Shown here: in pieces, positions 15,560 through 23,767 of the stretch
How positions within the stretch are numbered: position 1 is the first letter of the stretch
Layout: each line of letters starts with the position of its first letter
From: JAFAYN01 sp963733105
GTDB taxonomy: Bacteria; Gemmatimonadota; Gemmatimonadetes; Longimicrobiales; Longimicrobiaceae
Assembly: GCA_963733105.1 (NCBI GenBank)
Contig: CAVTCB010000005.1
Span: 434,001-498,000, forward strand
Length of the DNA stretch: 64,000 nt
Reading direction: 5' to 3'
The notes under the pieces: generated by a model
Told to the model about the DNA's origin: nothing
The model's input: the letters and a program-made list of their open reading frames with translations, nothing else
The model's database searches: none
Translations under genes and position numbers: made by a program

Positions 15560-15852
15560 AGGGCCTGACGAGCTCGTTTCGGTGATCGTGAGCGCGATGT
15601 CTCCAGAGGGAAGTTAATCTCTTTCCCAGGATCGTACCAGCCAGCCGGGCACCCGGCAAAACGCGCCGCCCCTCCCCCGGAAGAAAGTGCCGCGGGGGGT
15701 GTTCGTTCCCCTCCCCGGACCCCTCCTGAACATCCTGTAAAACACCGCCTGACAAACACTTGGGTGTATTGCCCCCGGGTGGTACGTGCCGTGCCTCTGA
15801 AGGGGCTCGCGTCCGCAGCGGGACGCGTGTCCACGTACGCGGCAGGGAGAGC
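15560..15852 (+). other. intergenic region between the HEPN gene and fliL
   Basis: 293 bases, divergent promoters expected for both sides. It holds no convincing sigma-28 or sigma-54 flagellar promoter that I can see, no repeat-family member, and no good ORF. The fliL Shine-Dalgarno (gggaga) is at its right edge. Confidence 0.5.
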
Positions 15853-16413
15853 ATGGCGAGCGAGAACGGCGGAACGGAAGAGACGACGGCTGCGGCGGAG
15901 AAGCGGAGCTTCCTCCCCATCGCACTCGCGGCGGCGGGGGCGCTCCTGGTGGGCGGGCTCTCCGGGGCGTTCGTCGCGGGTCCCCTCCTGGCGACCCGGG
16001 TGGCCCCCGCGGAGGCCGCCGCCGCCGAGAGCGGCGGGGCGGAGCACGCCGGGGGGGAGGCGCCGGCCGGGGAGGGCGGGGACCACGGCGGCGAGGGCGG
16101 CGAGGCCGCCGCCCGCCCCATCCACACCCTGGAGAACCTGGTCCTCAACCCCGCCGGCTCCGGCGGCACCCGCTTCCTGATGGTCACCGTGGCGCTGGAG
16201 CTCCGCGACGCCGCCGCCGAGGAGACGGCCAAGCAGCGCGACCCCGAGGTGCGCGACGTGGTGCTGCGCATCCTGGGGGGCAAGAGCGTGGAGCAGCTCG
16301 CCGACGTGGCCGCCCGCGAGGGGCTCAAGGCCGAGCTGCGGGACTCCACCGGCGCCGTCTTCTCCAGGGGCGCGGTCCGCCGCGTGTACCTCCCCCAGTT
16401 CGTCATCCAGTAA
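15853..16413 (+). CDS. fliL: flagellar basal body-associated protein FliL
   Basis: 186 residues. One N-terminal membrane helix (FLPIALAAAGALLVGGLSGAFVAG), a Gly/Glu/Ala-rich linker (residues 55-92), then the periplasmic FliL domain: HTLENLVLNPAGSGGTRFLMV, EVRDVVLRILGGKSVEQL and the C-terminal VRRVYLPQFVIQ. FliL surrounds the stators and supports torque. ATG 15853 chosen over the upstream ATG at 15760 because of its Shine-Dalgarno and the short cytoplasmic tail usual for FliL. First gene of a tight block: fliM starts 6 bases after its stop. Confidence 0.92.
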   Translation: MASENGGTEETTAAAEKRSFLPIALAAAGALLVGGLSGAFVAGPLLATRVAPAEAAAAESGGAEHAGGEAPAGEGGDHGGEGGEAAARPIHTLENLVLNPAGSGGTRFLMVTVALELRDAAAEETAKQRDPEVRDVVLRILGGKSVEQLADVAAREGLKAELRDSTGAVFSRGAVRRVYLPQFVIQ

Positions 16414-16419
16414 GCGGCC

Positions 16420-17445
16420 ATGTCCTCCCAGACCCTCGCCCAGGACGAGATCGACAGGCTGCTGGGCGGCTCCGGCCAGCAGCGCTCCGCCCCCGTGGCG
16501 CGCAGCCGCGAGGCCGACGTCCAGGTGTACGACTTCCGGCGCCCGCACCGCGTCTCCAAGGAGCGCCTGCGCACCCTGGAGGCCATGTACGAGCGGCTGG
16601 TGAAGTCGCTGGAGGGGTGGCTCATGGCGCGCGTGCGCGGCCAGTTCGAGCTGCGCCTGCAGAGCGTGGAGCAGTACAGCTTCGGGGAGTTCACCCTGTC
16701 GCTCCCCACCCCCTGCGCCTCGTACATCTTCGACATCCGCGACTCCGGCGGGCAGCAGGGCGTCATCGACTTCGGCTCCGACTTCGCCCACTTCCTGGTG
16801 GACCGCCTCTTCGGCGGGAGCGGGAGCCTGATCAGCGTGGAGCGCGCGCTCACCCCCATCGAGCGGATGGCCGTGCGGACCATCGCCGACCGCGCCGTCC
16901 ACCACCTGAGCGAGGTGTGGCAGGACCACGTCCGGCTGGACCTCATCCTCAGCGGCTTCGAGTCCATCCCCGAGATCCTCCGCATCGCCAACCGCGAGGA
17001 CCCGGTGCTGGTGGCCAACGTGGAGGTCTCCGCCCCCGGGGTGAGCAGCCTCCTGGTGTTCTGCCTCCCCTTCGCCGTGCTGGAGAAGTTCTTTTCCAGC
17101 GGGAGCCAGCGGCGCGTCAACAACGTCACCGGCTCCGAGCGCGAGCGGGCCGCCAACCGCGAGCTCACCGAGACCTCGGTGCGCGCCACCCGCGTCCCCG
17201 TCTCCGCCCGGCTCCCCGAGTTCCGCCTCCCCATGCGCGAGCTGGCCTCGCTGCGGGTGGGGGGCGTGCTCTCCACCGGGATTCCCTGCGACGCCGAGCT
17301 GGACGTGCGCGTCGGCGAGCGGGCCCGCTACCGCGGCGCCCCCGGGCGCGTGAACCGCCGGCTCGCCGTCCGCATCGTCGACGGCCTCGACCCCGCGCCG
17401 GAGGAGAGCCCGGCCTCCGACCCCTTCCTCCAACCCGATACGTGA
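16420..17445 (+). CDS. fliM: flagellar motor switch protein FliM
   Basis: 341 residues. The N-terminal CheY-P-binding segment SQTLAQDEIDRLLGG is intact, followed by the YDFRRPHRVSKERLRTLE linker, the CheC-like middle domain (FGGSGS and ALTPIERMAVRTIADRAV) and a C-terminal SpoA domain (LPMRELASLRVGGVLSTGIP). It forms the C-ring with FliG and FliN in the cytoplasm. The presence of the EIDRLL motif implies chemotactic switching. fliN starts 5 bases after its stop. Confidence 0.96.
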   Translation: MSSQTLAQDEIDRLLGGSGQQRSAPVARSREADVQVYDFRRPHRVSKERLRTLEAMYERLVKSLEGWLMARVRGQFELRLQSVEQYSFGEFTLSLPTPCASYIFDIRDSGGQQGVIDFGSDFAHFLVDRLFGGSGSLISVERALTPIERMAVRTIADRAVHHLSEVWQDHVRLDLILSGFESIPEILRIANREDPVLVANVEVSAPGVSSLLVFCLPFAVLEKFFSSGSQRRVNNVTGSERERAANRELTETSVRATRVPVSARLPEFRLPMRELASLRVGGVLSTGIPCDAELDVRVGERARYRGAPGRVNRRLAVRIVDGLDPAPEESPASDPFLQPDT

Positions 17446-17450
17446 ACGCC

Positions 17451-17780
17451 ATGAGCGACGTGCTGACCGCCGCCGAGCCCGACTTCGCCGAGCTCGGGGA
17501 CGGAATCTTCAACAGCGGCGAGGTCCCGCTCTCCATGCTCCTCGACCTCACCCTCCCCGTCTCCATCGAGCTGGGGCGCACCAGCATGACCGTGCAGGAG
17601 ATCCTGCGGCTGGGGCGGGGGTCGGTGATCCAGCTGGAGCGGCTGGCCGGCGAGCCCATCGACATCTACGTCGGCGAGCGCCGCTTCGCCGAGGGCGAGG
17701 TGGTGGTGCTGGGCGAGCACTTCGGGGTGCGGATCACCCGCATCGTCTCCCAGCTCGCCCCCACCGAGGCCGACGCGTGA
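17451..17780 (+). CDS. fliN: flagellar motor switch protein FliN
   Basis: 109 residues, a single SpoA domain: MLLDLTLPVSIELGRTSMTV, then QEILRLGRGSVIQLERLAGEP and the C-terminal EGEVVVLGEHFGVRITRIVS. Forms the lower ring of the switch with FliM and docks the export apparatus. Its TGA shares bases with the GTG start of the next gene (GTGA), implying coupled translation. Confidence 0.96.
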   Translation: MSDVLTAAEPDFAELGDGIFNSGEVPLSMLLDLTLPVSIELGRTSMTVQEILRLGRGSVIQLERLAGEPIDIYVGERRFAEGEVVVLGEHFGVRITRIVSQLAPTEADA

Positions 17781-19012
17781 GCTTCGGAGCGCTGTTCGGG
17801 ATGGCCGCCTCGCTGGCCTTCGTCCTCCTCCTCCTGGGGGTGTCCATGCGCGTTCTCCGCCGCTACGCCGTGGGCGCGGGCGCAGGGCGCGGCCGGCTCC
17901 CCATGGAGGTGGTGGAGCGCCTCTCCCTCGGCCCCCGGCAGGGGATCGCCGTGGTGCGCATCGGGAGCCGGCTGGTGGCCGTGTCCATGGGCGAGGGCGG
18001 CATCCGCCCCCTCGCCGAGCTGGGCGACGAGGAGCGTGCCCTGCTGGCCGAGCCCCGCCCGGCCCCCGCGCCCGTACTCCCGGCGTTCCTTCCCGCCGGG
18101 CGCGACTTCCGCGCCCTGCTGCGCACCGCGCTCCGCTCCGCCGCGCTCCTCGGCGCGCTCCTCCTCCCGCTCGGCGGCCTCGCCCCCGCCTCCGCCGCGG
18201 CGCAGGCGTCCGCCCCCGGGACCGCGGCCGTGCCCGGGCCGGTGGCGGCGCCGCGCGTGGACGCGGCGCGGGCCGCTCCCGTGGCCGGGACCAACCCCGG
18301 GAGCGCCGTGGGCCGCGCCGACACCATGATGGCGCGCCTGGCGCCGCAGGTGGACCTGCGCGTGGGCGAGGCGGGGAAGGGGCTCCGGCTGAGCGGGACG
18401 GTGGGGGTGGTGGTGATGATGGGGCTGCTGACGCTCCTCCCCACCCTGCTCCTGATGATGACGGGGTTCACCCGCATCCTCATCGTCCTGCACTTCCTGC
18501 GGCAGGCGCTGGGCACGCAGAACGCGCCCCCGGCGCACCTGGTGGCGGGTCTGGCGCTCCTGCTGACCGGGTTCGTGATGGCGCCCACGCTGGGCGAGGT
18601 GAACCGCACCGCGCTGCAGCCGTGGATGGACGGGCGGATGGAGCAGGGGGAGATGATGGTGGCCGGCGCCAAGCCGTTCCGCGCCTTCATGCTGTCGCAG
18701 ACGCGCGACCGCGACCTGCAGACCTTCGTGGAGATGAGCGCCGCCGCCACGCCGCGCACGCCGGACGAGATCCCGCTGGTGGTGCTGACCTCGGCGTTCG
18801 TCACCAGCGAGCTGCGGACGGCGTTCCAGATCGGGTTCGCGCTCTTCCTGCCGTTCATCGTGATCGACGTGGTGGTTTCGTCGGTGCTGATGAGCATGGG
18901 GATGTTCATGCTCCCCCCGGCGATGATCGCGCTCCCGTTCAAGCTGCTGCTGTTCGTGCTGGCGGACGGGTGGACTCTGGTGATCCAGAGCCTGGTGCAG
19001 AGCTTTCGGTGA
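17777..19012 (+). CDS. fliP: FliO-FliP fusion protein of the flagellar type III export gate
   Basis: 411 residues in one frame. Residues 1-95 are FliO-like: one membrane helix (FGMAASLAFVLLLLGVSMRVL), then LPMEVVERLSLGPRQGIAVVRIGSRLVAVSM. Residues 115-145 look like the cleavable FliP signal peptide (LLRTALRSAALLGALLLPLG, ending ASAAAQ), and residues 196-411 are FliP, with LLTLLPTLLLMMTGFTRILI, VLHFLRQALGTQNAPP and MFMLPPAMIALPFKLLLFVL. No ATG, GTG or TTG with a ribosome site is seen just before the FliP signal, so a true fusion is the simplest reading. FliQ, FliR and FlhB do not follow; the block ends here with a family B hairpin. Confidence 0.9.
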   Translation: MSFGALFGMAASLAFVLLLLGVSMRVLRRYAVGAGAGRGRLPMEVVERLSLGPRQGIAVVRIGSRLVAVSMGEGGIRPLAELGDEERALLAEPRPAPAPVLPAFLPAGRDFRALLRTALRSAALLGALLLPLGGLAPASAAAQASAPGTAAVPGPVAAPRVDAARAAPVAGTNPGSAVGRADTMMARLAPQVDLRVGEAGKGLRLSGTVGVVVMMGLLTLLPTLLLMMTGFTRILIVLHFLRQALGTQNAPPAHLVAGLALLLTGFVMAPTLGEVNRTALQPWMDGRMEQGEMMVAGAKPFRAFMLSQTRDRDLQTFVEMSAAATPRTPDEIPLVVLTSAFVTSELRTAFQIGFALFLPFIVIDVVVSSVLMSMGMFMLPPAMIALPFKLLLFVLADGWTLVIQSLVQSFR

Positions 19013-19018
19013 GGTTTG

Positions 19019-19100
19019 GCGGGGCCGCCCCGGAGGGAGCCAGCCAAACTACCGGCTGTCTCCCTCCGCAACGGATCATACGGGTACTGCGGAACGGCAA
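19019..19100 (+). repeat. dispersed hairpin family B, copy 2
   Basis: Begins 6 bases after the fliOP stop on the sense strand. Outer stem GGAGGGA/TCTCCCTCC, inner stem CAGCC/GGCTG around AAACTACC, then tail ggatcatacgggtactgcgg. Compared with copy 3 the inner stem is changed on both sides, which is compensatory. Confidence 0.8.
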
Positions 19101-19103
19101 CGG

Positions 19104-19245
19104 CAAAAAGCCCCTCCCCTGCTTGCGGGGGAGGGGTTTGGGGTGGGGGCCTGCCACGACACCGTGGAAGGTGAGGATCGAAGCATGGAGATGCCCCTCC
19201 CCCGGCACGGGGGAGGGTGGCGGCTCTAAGGCCGCCGGGTGGGGG
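19104..19245 (+). repeat. two C-rich/G-rich hairpin repeats, family C
   Basis: Two units: 19106-19150 (cccctcccctgcttgcgggg, then aggggtttggggtgggggcc) and 19192-19245 (cccctcccccggcacggggg, followed by a second small hairpin). The first unit is almost identical to the one at 63951-64000. With copy 2 of family B this accounts for most of the gap 19013-19365. Confidence 0.75.
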
Positions 19246-19365
19246 CCCGCCCGGTGGTGTCCACTTCGGGTTTTCTTTGGTATGCTTCCTGCTGTAAGTA
19301 ACGGTACCTCAAGGGCTTGGGTGTAGACCCGAGGGGTTGAACCGAAACAGAGGGAGGTTGCCGTC

Positions 19366-19614
19366 ATGGCGGATAGGGACGACCTGAACGACAGCAGCGA
19401 CAGCGCGGCGCCCCGGGAGAACCCGGTCAAGGACCCGGACCAGTGGACCACCGGGGACGAGCCGATGACCGGGCCGCAGCGCTCGTACCTGCACACGCTG
19501 GCGCAGGAGGCCGGGGAGGAGGTCGGGGACGACCTCACCAAGGCCGAGGCCTCCAAGCGCATCGACGAGCTCCAGCACAGGACCGGGCGCGGGGTGGACG
19601 ACGGCGGCCGGTAG
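19366..19614 (+). CDS. DUF3072-family small protein
   Basis: 82 residues. The DUF3072 core is clear: ENPVKDPDQWTTGDEPMTGP, then QRSYLHTLAQEAGEEVGDDL and TKAEASKRIDELQ. Members are short, acidic cytoplasmic proteins of unknown role, found in soil bacteria. The TGPQRSYL/TKAEAS layout resembles a helix-hairpin used for nucleic acid or partner binding, but this is guesswork. A gggagg ribosome site lies 9 bases before the ATG and a GC hairpin terminator follows. Confidence 0.9.
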   Translation: MADRDDLNDSSDSAAPRENPVKDPDQWTTGDEPMTGPQRSYLHTLAQEAGEEVGDDLTKAEASKRIDELQHRTGRGVDDGGR

Positions 19615-19624
19615 ACACGCGAAA

Positions 19625-19652
19625 GGGGTGGGCCCGGCGGGCCCACCCCCTT
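19625..19652 (+). terminator. terminator hairpin between the DUF3072 gene and the convergent small gene
   Basis: 11-base-pair stem ggggtgggccc (19625-19635) with its complement (19639-19649), loop ggc, followed by a short cttc tail and preceded by gaaa, so it may act in both directions. Confidence 0.65.
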
Positions 19653-19676
19653 CGCTTCTTCGCGCCTCCGGCCGGC

Positions 19677-19862
19677 TCAGCTCCCGAGCGGCCGCCCCAG
19701 ATCCTGGAGGATGCGCGTCAGCACCTCCTCCTGCCCCTTCAGCGCCTCCCGCATCTCGAAGCTGTCGGTGCCGGCGATCTCCATGCGGAGGTCCGAAAGG
19801 TACGTTTCCAGCGCCCTCCCGAGCACCTCCCCCTCCTCCGCCGTCAGTGAAAGCTGCGCCAT
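19677..19862 (-). CDS. small helical protein, unknown function
   Basis: 61 residues, two amphipathic helices: LTAEEGEVLGRALETYLSDL and FEMREALKGQEEVLTRILQDL, joined by RMEIAGTDS. Short proteins of this build (a YLSDLRMEIA-type centre) recur in many high-GC genomes without a known role. No signal peptide or membrane segment. Convergent with the DUF3072 gene. Confidence 0.75.
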   Translation of the reverse strand: MAQLSLTAEEGEVLGRALETYLSDLRMEIAGTDSFEMREALKGQEEVLTRILQDLGRPLGS

Positions 19863-19943
19863 GGACTCCGCTCCGTCTCCTGTGGGTGTGGACCGAACCG
19901 ACCGACCTCCGGGCGCTGCGTGCAGGCTTCGGACCAGGGGCGC

Positions 19944-20786
19944 TCACCCCGCGCCCGCCTCCGCGCCGAAGCGGAGCATCGCGAAGTCGCGCACCGGCCG
20001 GTAGCCGATCCGCGCGTAGACGGCGTTGGAGGTGGGGTTGGCGAGGTCGGTGAAGAGCACGCACGACCGGAACCCCTCCCCCAGGAGCGCCCGGCTCAGC
20101 TCCGCCACCAGCGCCGTCGCCAGGCCGCGTCCCCGCTGCTCCGGCGGGGTGTAAACCCCGTTCACCGCCACCGTTCGGCGGGTGGGGCGGGTCCGCGACG
20201 CCATGGCTCGTGGCTCCCCGTCGTCCCAGAGGTACACCTCCCCCGCGGCCATCCGCCTCCGCGCCGCTTCCAGCGCCTCGGGGTCCGCCTCCCCCATCGC
20301 CTCCGCCTCGAACGCCGCCATCCACCGGCCCACCCGCTCCGCGTCGCCCCCGGAAGCCCGCCGCATCCGCCCGGGGACGGAGGGGACCGGCTGCACTTCC
20401 GTAAGCGCTTGGAGGCGCTGCCGCATCGCCCCGCGCACCGGGGCGCCGGCCGCCTCCGTCCAGAGGCGCGCGAAACGCTCCGCCAGCGGGTCGGGCGCGA
20501 CCACGGCGGGCACCGGGCGTCCGGCGGCCCGCAGCTCCGCCACCACCGCCGCGAGCGCGCCGTCCCCCGCCGCGGGGTCCCCGGCCAGGAGGAGCGGGCG
20601 CGGGGGCGTCATCAGCGCCGCCAGCTCCAGGCGGGCCCCGTCGCGCACGGCCGCGCAGAAGGGAGCCCCGCCCGCCCCGCGCGCCGCCAGGGCCACGCCC
20701 AGGAACAGGCTGTTCAGCTCCTCCTCGCGCTCCAGCTCCTCCCCCACGCCGGCGAGGAGCGCGTCCGCGTCCGGGAAGACCGTCAT
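19944..20786 (-). CDS. GNAT-family N-acetyltransferase, two-domain
   Basis: 280 residues from ATG 20786. The C-terminal half carries the GNAT acetyl-CoA site: VAVNGVYTPPEQRGRGLATA, then LVAELSRALL and VLFTDLANPTSNAVYARIGY. The N-terminal half (LFLGVALAARGAGGAPFCAAV and following) is a degenerate GNAT-like domain. Acceptor unknown. It is divergent from the tiny membrane-protein gene at 20877. Confidence 0.88.
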   Translation of the reverse strand: MTVFPDADALLAGVGEELEREEELNSLFLGVALAARGAGGAPFCAAVRDGARLELAALMTPPRPLLLAGDPAAGDGALAAVVAELRAAGRPVPAVVAPDPLAERFARLWTEAAGAPVRGAMRQRLQALTEVQPVPSVPGRMRRASGGDAERVGRWMAAFEAEAMGEADPEALEAARRRMAAGEVYLWDDGEPRAMASRTRPTRRTVAVNGVYTPPEQRGRGLATALVAELSRALLGEGFRSCVLFTDLANPTSNAVYARIGYRPVRDFAMLRFGAEAGAG

Positions 20787-20876
20787 GCGGCTCCGGGAAA
20801 CACACGGGCGGACGCAGGGCACGGAAGGTGCCCCGCGTCCGCCCGAACACCACGCGCACCCGCAGGAGGAGCGAAC

Positions 20877-20993
20877 ATGGCGGTGAGGTTCCGCACGACC
20901 GGCTGTCTGGCGAGCATCGTGATCTCGGTGGTGCTCACCATCGTCTTGAACCTGCTGCTGTACGCCTGCTCCGGCCGCGGCTTCTCCTGGTGA
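20877..20993 (+). CDS. 38-residue single-span membrane peptide
   Basis: Short open frame with an excellent Shine-Dalgarno (aggagg, 6 bases before ATG 20877). The peptide has a charged start (MAVRFRTTG), one membrane helix (CLASIVISVVLTIVLNLLLY) and a short tail (ACSGRGFSW). It is too short for most gene finders; I include it because of the ribosome site and clean membrane-peptide composition. Function unknown. Confidence 0.6.
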   Translation: MAVRFRTTGCLASIVISVVLTIVLNLLLYACSGRGFSW

Positions 20994-21005
20994 CCGGGGG
21001 CGGCC

Positions 21006-21257
21006 TCAGCCGCCCTGGGACGGAGCCGGCGAGTCGGAGGGCGACTGGCAGACGAGGGACACGGCCTCCTCCACCAGCTCGGGGCTGAGCCGCGGGTACA
21101 GGCTGCGGGCGCGCTCCTCCACGTCCGCCCGCGAGGAGCCGGGGCGCACCATGGAACGGAGGGTCTGGACCCGGGCTTCACGGAGCTGGCGCGCCGTCTG
21201 CTCGGAGCGGCGCTGGCGCGCGGCGGCCATCTCGCTGGCCAAATCGACTGGGGACAA
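21006..21257 (-). CDS. small helical protein, unknown function
   Basis: 83 residues if begun at TTG 21257, which has a perfect ggagg 5 bases upstream; the first ATG (21230) has only a weak site. The sequence is Arg/Glu-rich and helical (RQRRSEQTARQLREARVQTL), then a small three-helix part with DVEERARSLYPRLSPELVEEAV. No recognisable family. Confidence 0.6.
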   Translation of the reverse strand: MSPVDLASEMAAARQRRSEQTARQLREARVQTLRSMVRPGSSRADVEERARSLYPRLSPELVEEAVSLVCQSPSDSPAPSQGG

Positions 21258-21354
21258 CACGACCTCCGGGAAAGAGTCCCATCCACTTCGTCTGTATCCA
21301 AGATAACACCGCGCGCCGCCGCAGGAAGGCCGACGGCTTCCGGACCCCCGCTGG

Positions 21355-21405
21355 ACCCCCCTCCCCCGACCCCTCCCCCGCAAGGGGGGAGGGGGGCACG
21401 ACCAC
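21355..21405 (-). repeat. C-rich/G-rich hairpin, family C
   Basis: ccccctcccccgacccctcc followed by cccgcaaggggggaggggggcac; pairs CCCCTCCCCC with GGGGGGAGGGG around gcaa. Same family as 44430, 51224 and 63815. Confidence 0.7.
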
Positions 21406-21428
21406 CACGAACTACAAGCACCGAAAGC

Positions 21429-21562
21429 AGTTGCGTGAGGGATGCGAGCCCGGAGGGGCGAGACCCGGCGCAGTTTGCCGGGGCTCGACTCCGTTAGCCG
21501 GCGTTGTTTGCCGGCTTACGGAGCCGCAGCCCGACCCCGGCGCCAGCCGGGGGCACGCCCAA
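21429..21562 (-). repeat. structured post-stop element, family A copy 3
   Basis: Sense strand relative to the multicopper oxidase gene, starting 21 bases past its stop. Stem II is CTCCGT+AGCCGGC with GCCGGCT+ACGGAG, stem III CCCGGC/GCCGGG, stem I CCCCGGC/GCCGGGG. Together with a family C hairpin it fills the gap 21258-21583. Confidence 0.9.
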
Positions 21563-21583
21563 GCCTCCCGAACCTTCCGACCC

Positions 21584-23575
21584 TCAGTGGCGCGAATGGG
21601 CGCTCTGCCCCGAGGCCGACAGCAGCGGCGGCGGCGACGGCTTCCCGCCCGGGGGGACGATCTCGAGCACCTGCATCATCCCCCGCTCCTCGTGCCCCAG
21701 GATGTGGCAGTGCATCACGAACCACCCCGTGGGCGCGCCGCAGCTGGGGCACCCCTCGAACCGCGCGTACTGCTGGCGGACGATGATGTATCCCGGCTGG
21801 GTGACCGTCCCGCCCGACGTCACCGGGAGGGGGAGCGCCAGCACGTCCAGCCAGATGGGGGAGCCGCTCCGCGCCGCCGTGTTGAGCTGCCTGTACAGCG
21901 CCGCGTTGGGATCGGTGGCGACGGGGGCCGAGACGTAGAGCACCTGGAAGGGGTTGATGTGGATGTGGAACGGGTGGTTGGTGGCCTGCCCGTAGTTGTA
22001 GACCTTCCAGGTCTGCGTGGAGTCCAGCACCATCGGCACCGGGCGCCCGGCCGCCGTGGCGGGGACGTACGTGGAGCTCGGGTCGAACTTCATGAAGTGG
22101 TTGGCCGCGTTCCCCAGGAAGAAGCGCGCGGGGTTCCCCGGCGCCACCCGCTGCGGGAAGAGCGAGTCGTTGAACACGATCACCGCCGAGGTGGTGTCGC
22201 GGATGAGCGCGGTGGTGTCCAGCGTCCCCTTCAGGTTCCACAGGAACCGGGGGAGCTGCGGGAGCGCCTTGGGGAGCACGGTCGTCGGGGCGGTCCCGGC
22301 GACCACCTCCACGTAGAAGAGCGTGTCCGGCGGCGGGTTGCCCTTCAGCTGCGACCTGCGGTTCGGCGAGGACGCGACCTGGCCCGTGAGGAGGTGCCTC
22401 CCCAGCGCGGTCGGCGCCTTCACGAACATGTCCAGGCGGTTCCCCGGGGCCATCAGCACGGAGGTGTCGGGGTTGCGCGCGTCGTAGTTCCCCGGGGCGT
22501 ACTGGACGCCGTCGCGGGCGATGTCGTACATGGTCGGCTCGTCCTTGCCGGCCACGTCCACGAAGCCGACCTGGAACTGCGTGGTGGACGTGATGTTCTC
22601 GTTCACGATGCGCCACCGCTGCACCTCGCCGGGGCGCATGCGGATGACCGGGCGGTACTGCCCGTTCACCCGGGTCACCGGTACGGCGATGACGTCCACC
22701 AGGTTCATGCTGGAGTCCACCTGCTGCAGGGCGATCAGGCGCTCGCGGATGCGGCTGACCCGCGTGAGCGAGTCCAGCCCGCCGCCCTCCACGATCAGGG
22801 CCCCGGACATCCCGTTGACCACCTGCAGCGCCACCGAGCCGTGCTTGTGCGGGTGGTACCAGTGCGTCCCCGGGGACTGGTTCTGCGGGATGCGGAAGGC
22901 GTACTGGTGCGAGCTACCGGGGTTCACCTCCAGGAGCACGTCGTCGCCGTTGGAGGCGGGCGTGACGTGCATGCCGTGGAAGTGCAGGTTGGTGAAGTTG
23001 GCGCCGTGGAAGCAGTCCGGGTTGGTGTCGATCCCGGCCTGTGCGGCCGGGTAGCGCATGCACCCGTTGGTGGAGTCGGTGGGCGGCGTGTCGGCGCGGA
23101 GCGTGTTGACCAGCTTGATGCGCACCGAGTCGCCGGGGCTCACGCGGAGGGTGGGCCCGGGGAAGCGCGGCGCCTGGTTGATGGCGATGCCGTCGACGGC
23201 GGCCAGCCGGTAGGCGCGCAGCCGCAGGGTGTCCATGCGGAAGGTGTCGGCCTTCAGGGTGTCGACGCGCAGGGGGTTGCGGCTGGTGGTGTCGGCGCGG
23301 GTGACGCGCACCCGGAAGGTGGGGACGCGGAAGGTGTTCACCACCATCTCCAGCGTCACGTCCAGCACGCCGATCCGCCTCCCGTTCACCAGGCGCGGGG
23401 TGCTGCGGACCACGAAGGGCTCCACCAGCGTGTCCGACGCCGCCGCGGCGGGGGGCGCCGCCGGGCCGGACGGGCGGGCCGCGGCGGACACGGCCGCGAC
23501 GACCAGGACGGCCGGGAGAAGGGCGAGCAACAGGTGCGCGCGCTTCGCCGGCGGTGAAGCAGGAGCGGTGGGCAT
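21584..23575 (-). CDS. multicopper oxidase, CotA/bilirubin-oxidase type
   Basis: 663 residues. Signal or anchor helix at residues 12-32 (HLLLALLPAVLVVAAVSAAA). An N-terminal extension rich in VDT/ADT/MDT (about 45-120) precedes the cupredoxin domains. All four copper motifs are present: NLHFHGMHV, HWYHPHKHGS, HPFHIHINPFQVL and HCHILGHEERGMMQVLEI, the last with an axial Met ligand to the type 1 copper. Likely periplasmic or extracellular oxidase of phenols, pigments or metal ions; the substrate cannot be told. A good promoter lies 60-90 bases upstream and a family A element follows. Confidence 0.93.
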   Translation of the reverse strand: MPTAPASPPAKRAHLLLALLPAVLVVAAVSAAARPSGPAAPPAAAASDTLVEPFVVRSTPRLVNGRRIGVLDVTLEMVVNTFRVPTFRVRVTRADTTSRNPLRVDTLKADTFRMDTLRLRAYRLAAVDGIAINQAPRFPGPTLRVSPGDSVRIKLVNTLRADTPPTDSTNGCMRYPAAQAGIDTNPDCFHGANFTNLHFHGMHVTPASNGDDVLLEVNPGSSHQYAFRIPQNQSPGTHWYHPHKHGSVALQVVNGMSGALIVEGGGLDSLTRVSRIRERLIALQQVDSSMNLVDVIAVPVTRVNGQYRPVIRMRPGEVQRWRIVNENITSTTQFQVGFVDVAGKDEPTMYDIARDGVQYAPGNYDARNPDTSVLMAPGNRLDMFVKAPTALGRHLLTGQVASSPNRRSQLKGNPPPDTLFYVEVVAGTAPTTVLPKALPQLPRFLWNLKGTLDTTALIRDTTSAVIVFNDSLFPQRVAPGNPARFFLGNAANHFMKFDPSSTYVPATAAGRPVPMVLDSTQTWKVYNYGQATNHPFHIHINPFQVLYVSAPVATDPNAALYRQLNTAARSGSPIWLDVLALPLPVTSGGTVTQPGYIIVRQQYARFEGCPSCGAPTGWFVMHCHILGHEERGMMQVLEIVPPGGKPSPPPLLSASGQSAHSRH

Positions 23576-23636
23576 GGGGTTTTCCGACTGGGGGAGTCCG
23601 AGGAACCGGACAAGGAGGGGCTGCACCGACTTCGCC

Positions 23637-23665
23637 AGTATACACACTATGCGAAGCTTCAACAA
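23637..23665 (-). promoter_or_regulatory. sigma-70-type promoter of the multicopper oxidase gene
   Basis: On the minus strand TTGTTG (23665-23660), exactly 17 bases, then TATACT (23642-23637). The start codon is about 60 bases downstream. Confidence 0.75.
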
Positions 23666-23767
23666 GCTGTTCCCGACAGGCCGGACTTGCGGGACGCCCG
23701 GGGCGGCCCCCAATTACCGCCTCCGGACACCGGGCAGGTCCCGCCCCACCGCAGCCAGGAGCTCTCC

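Noticed and set aside
15740..15790. Possible sigma-54 or sigma-28 promoter before fliL
   Set aside because: No TGGCAC-N5-TTGC and no TAAA-N15-GCCGATAA within tolerable mismatch.
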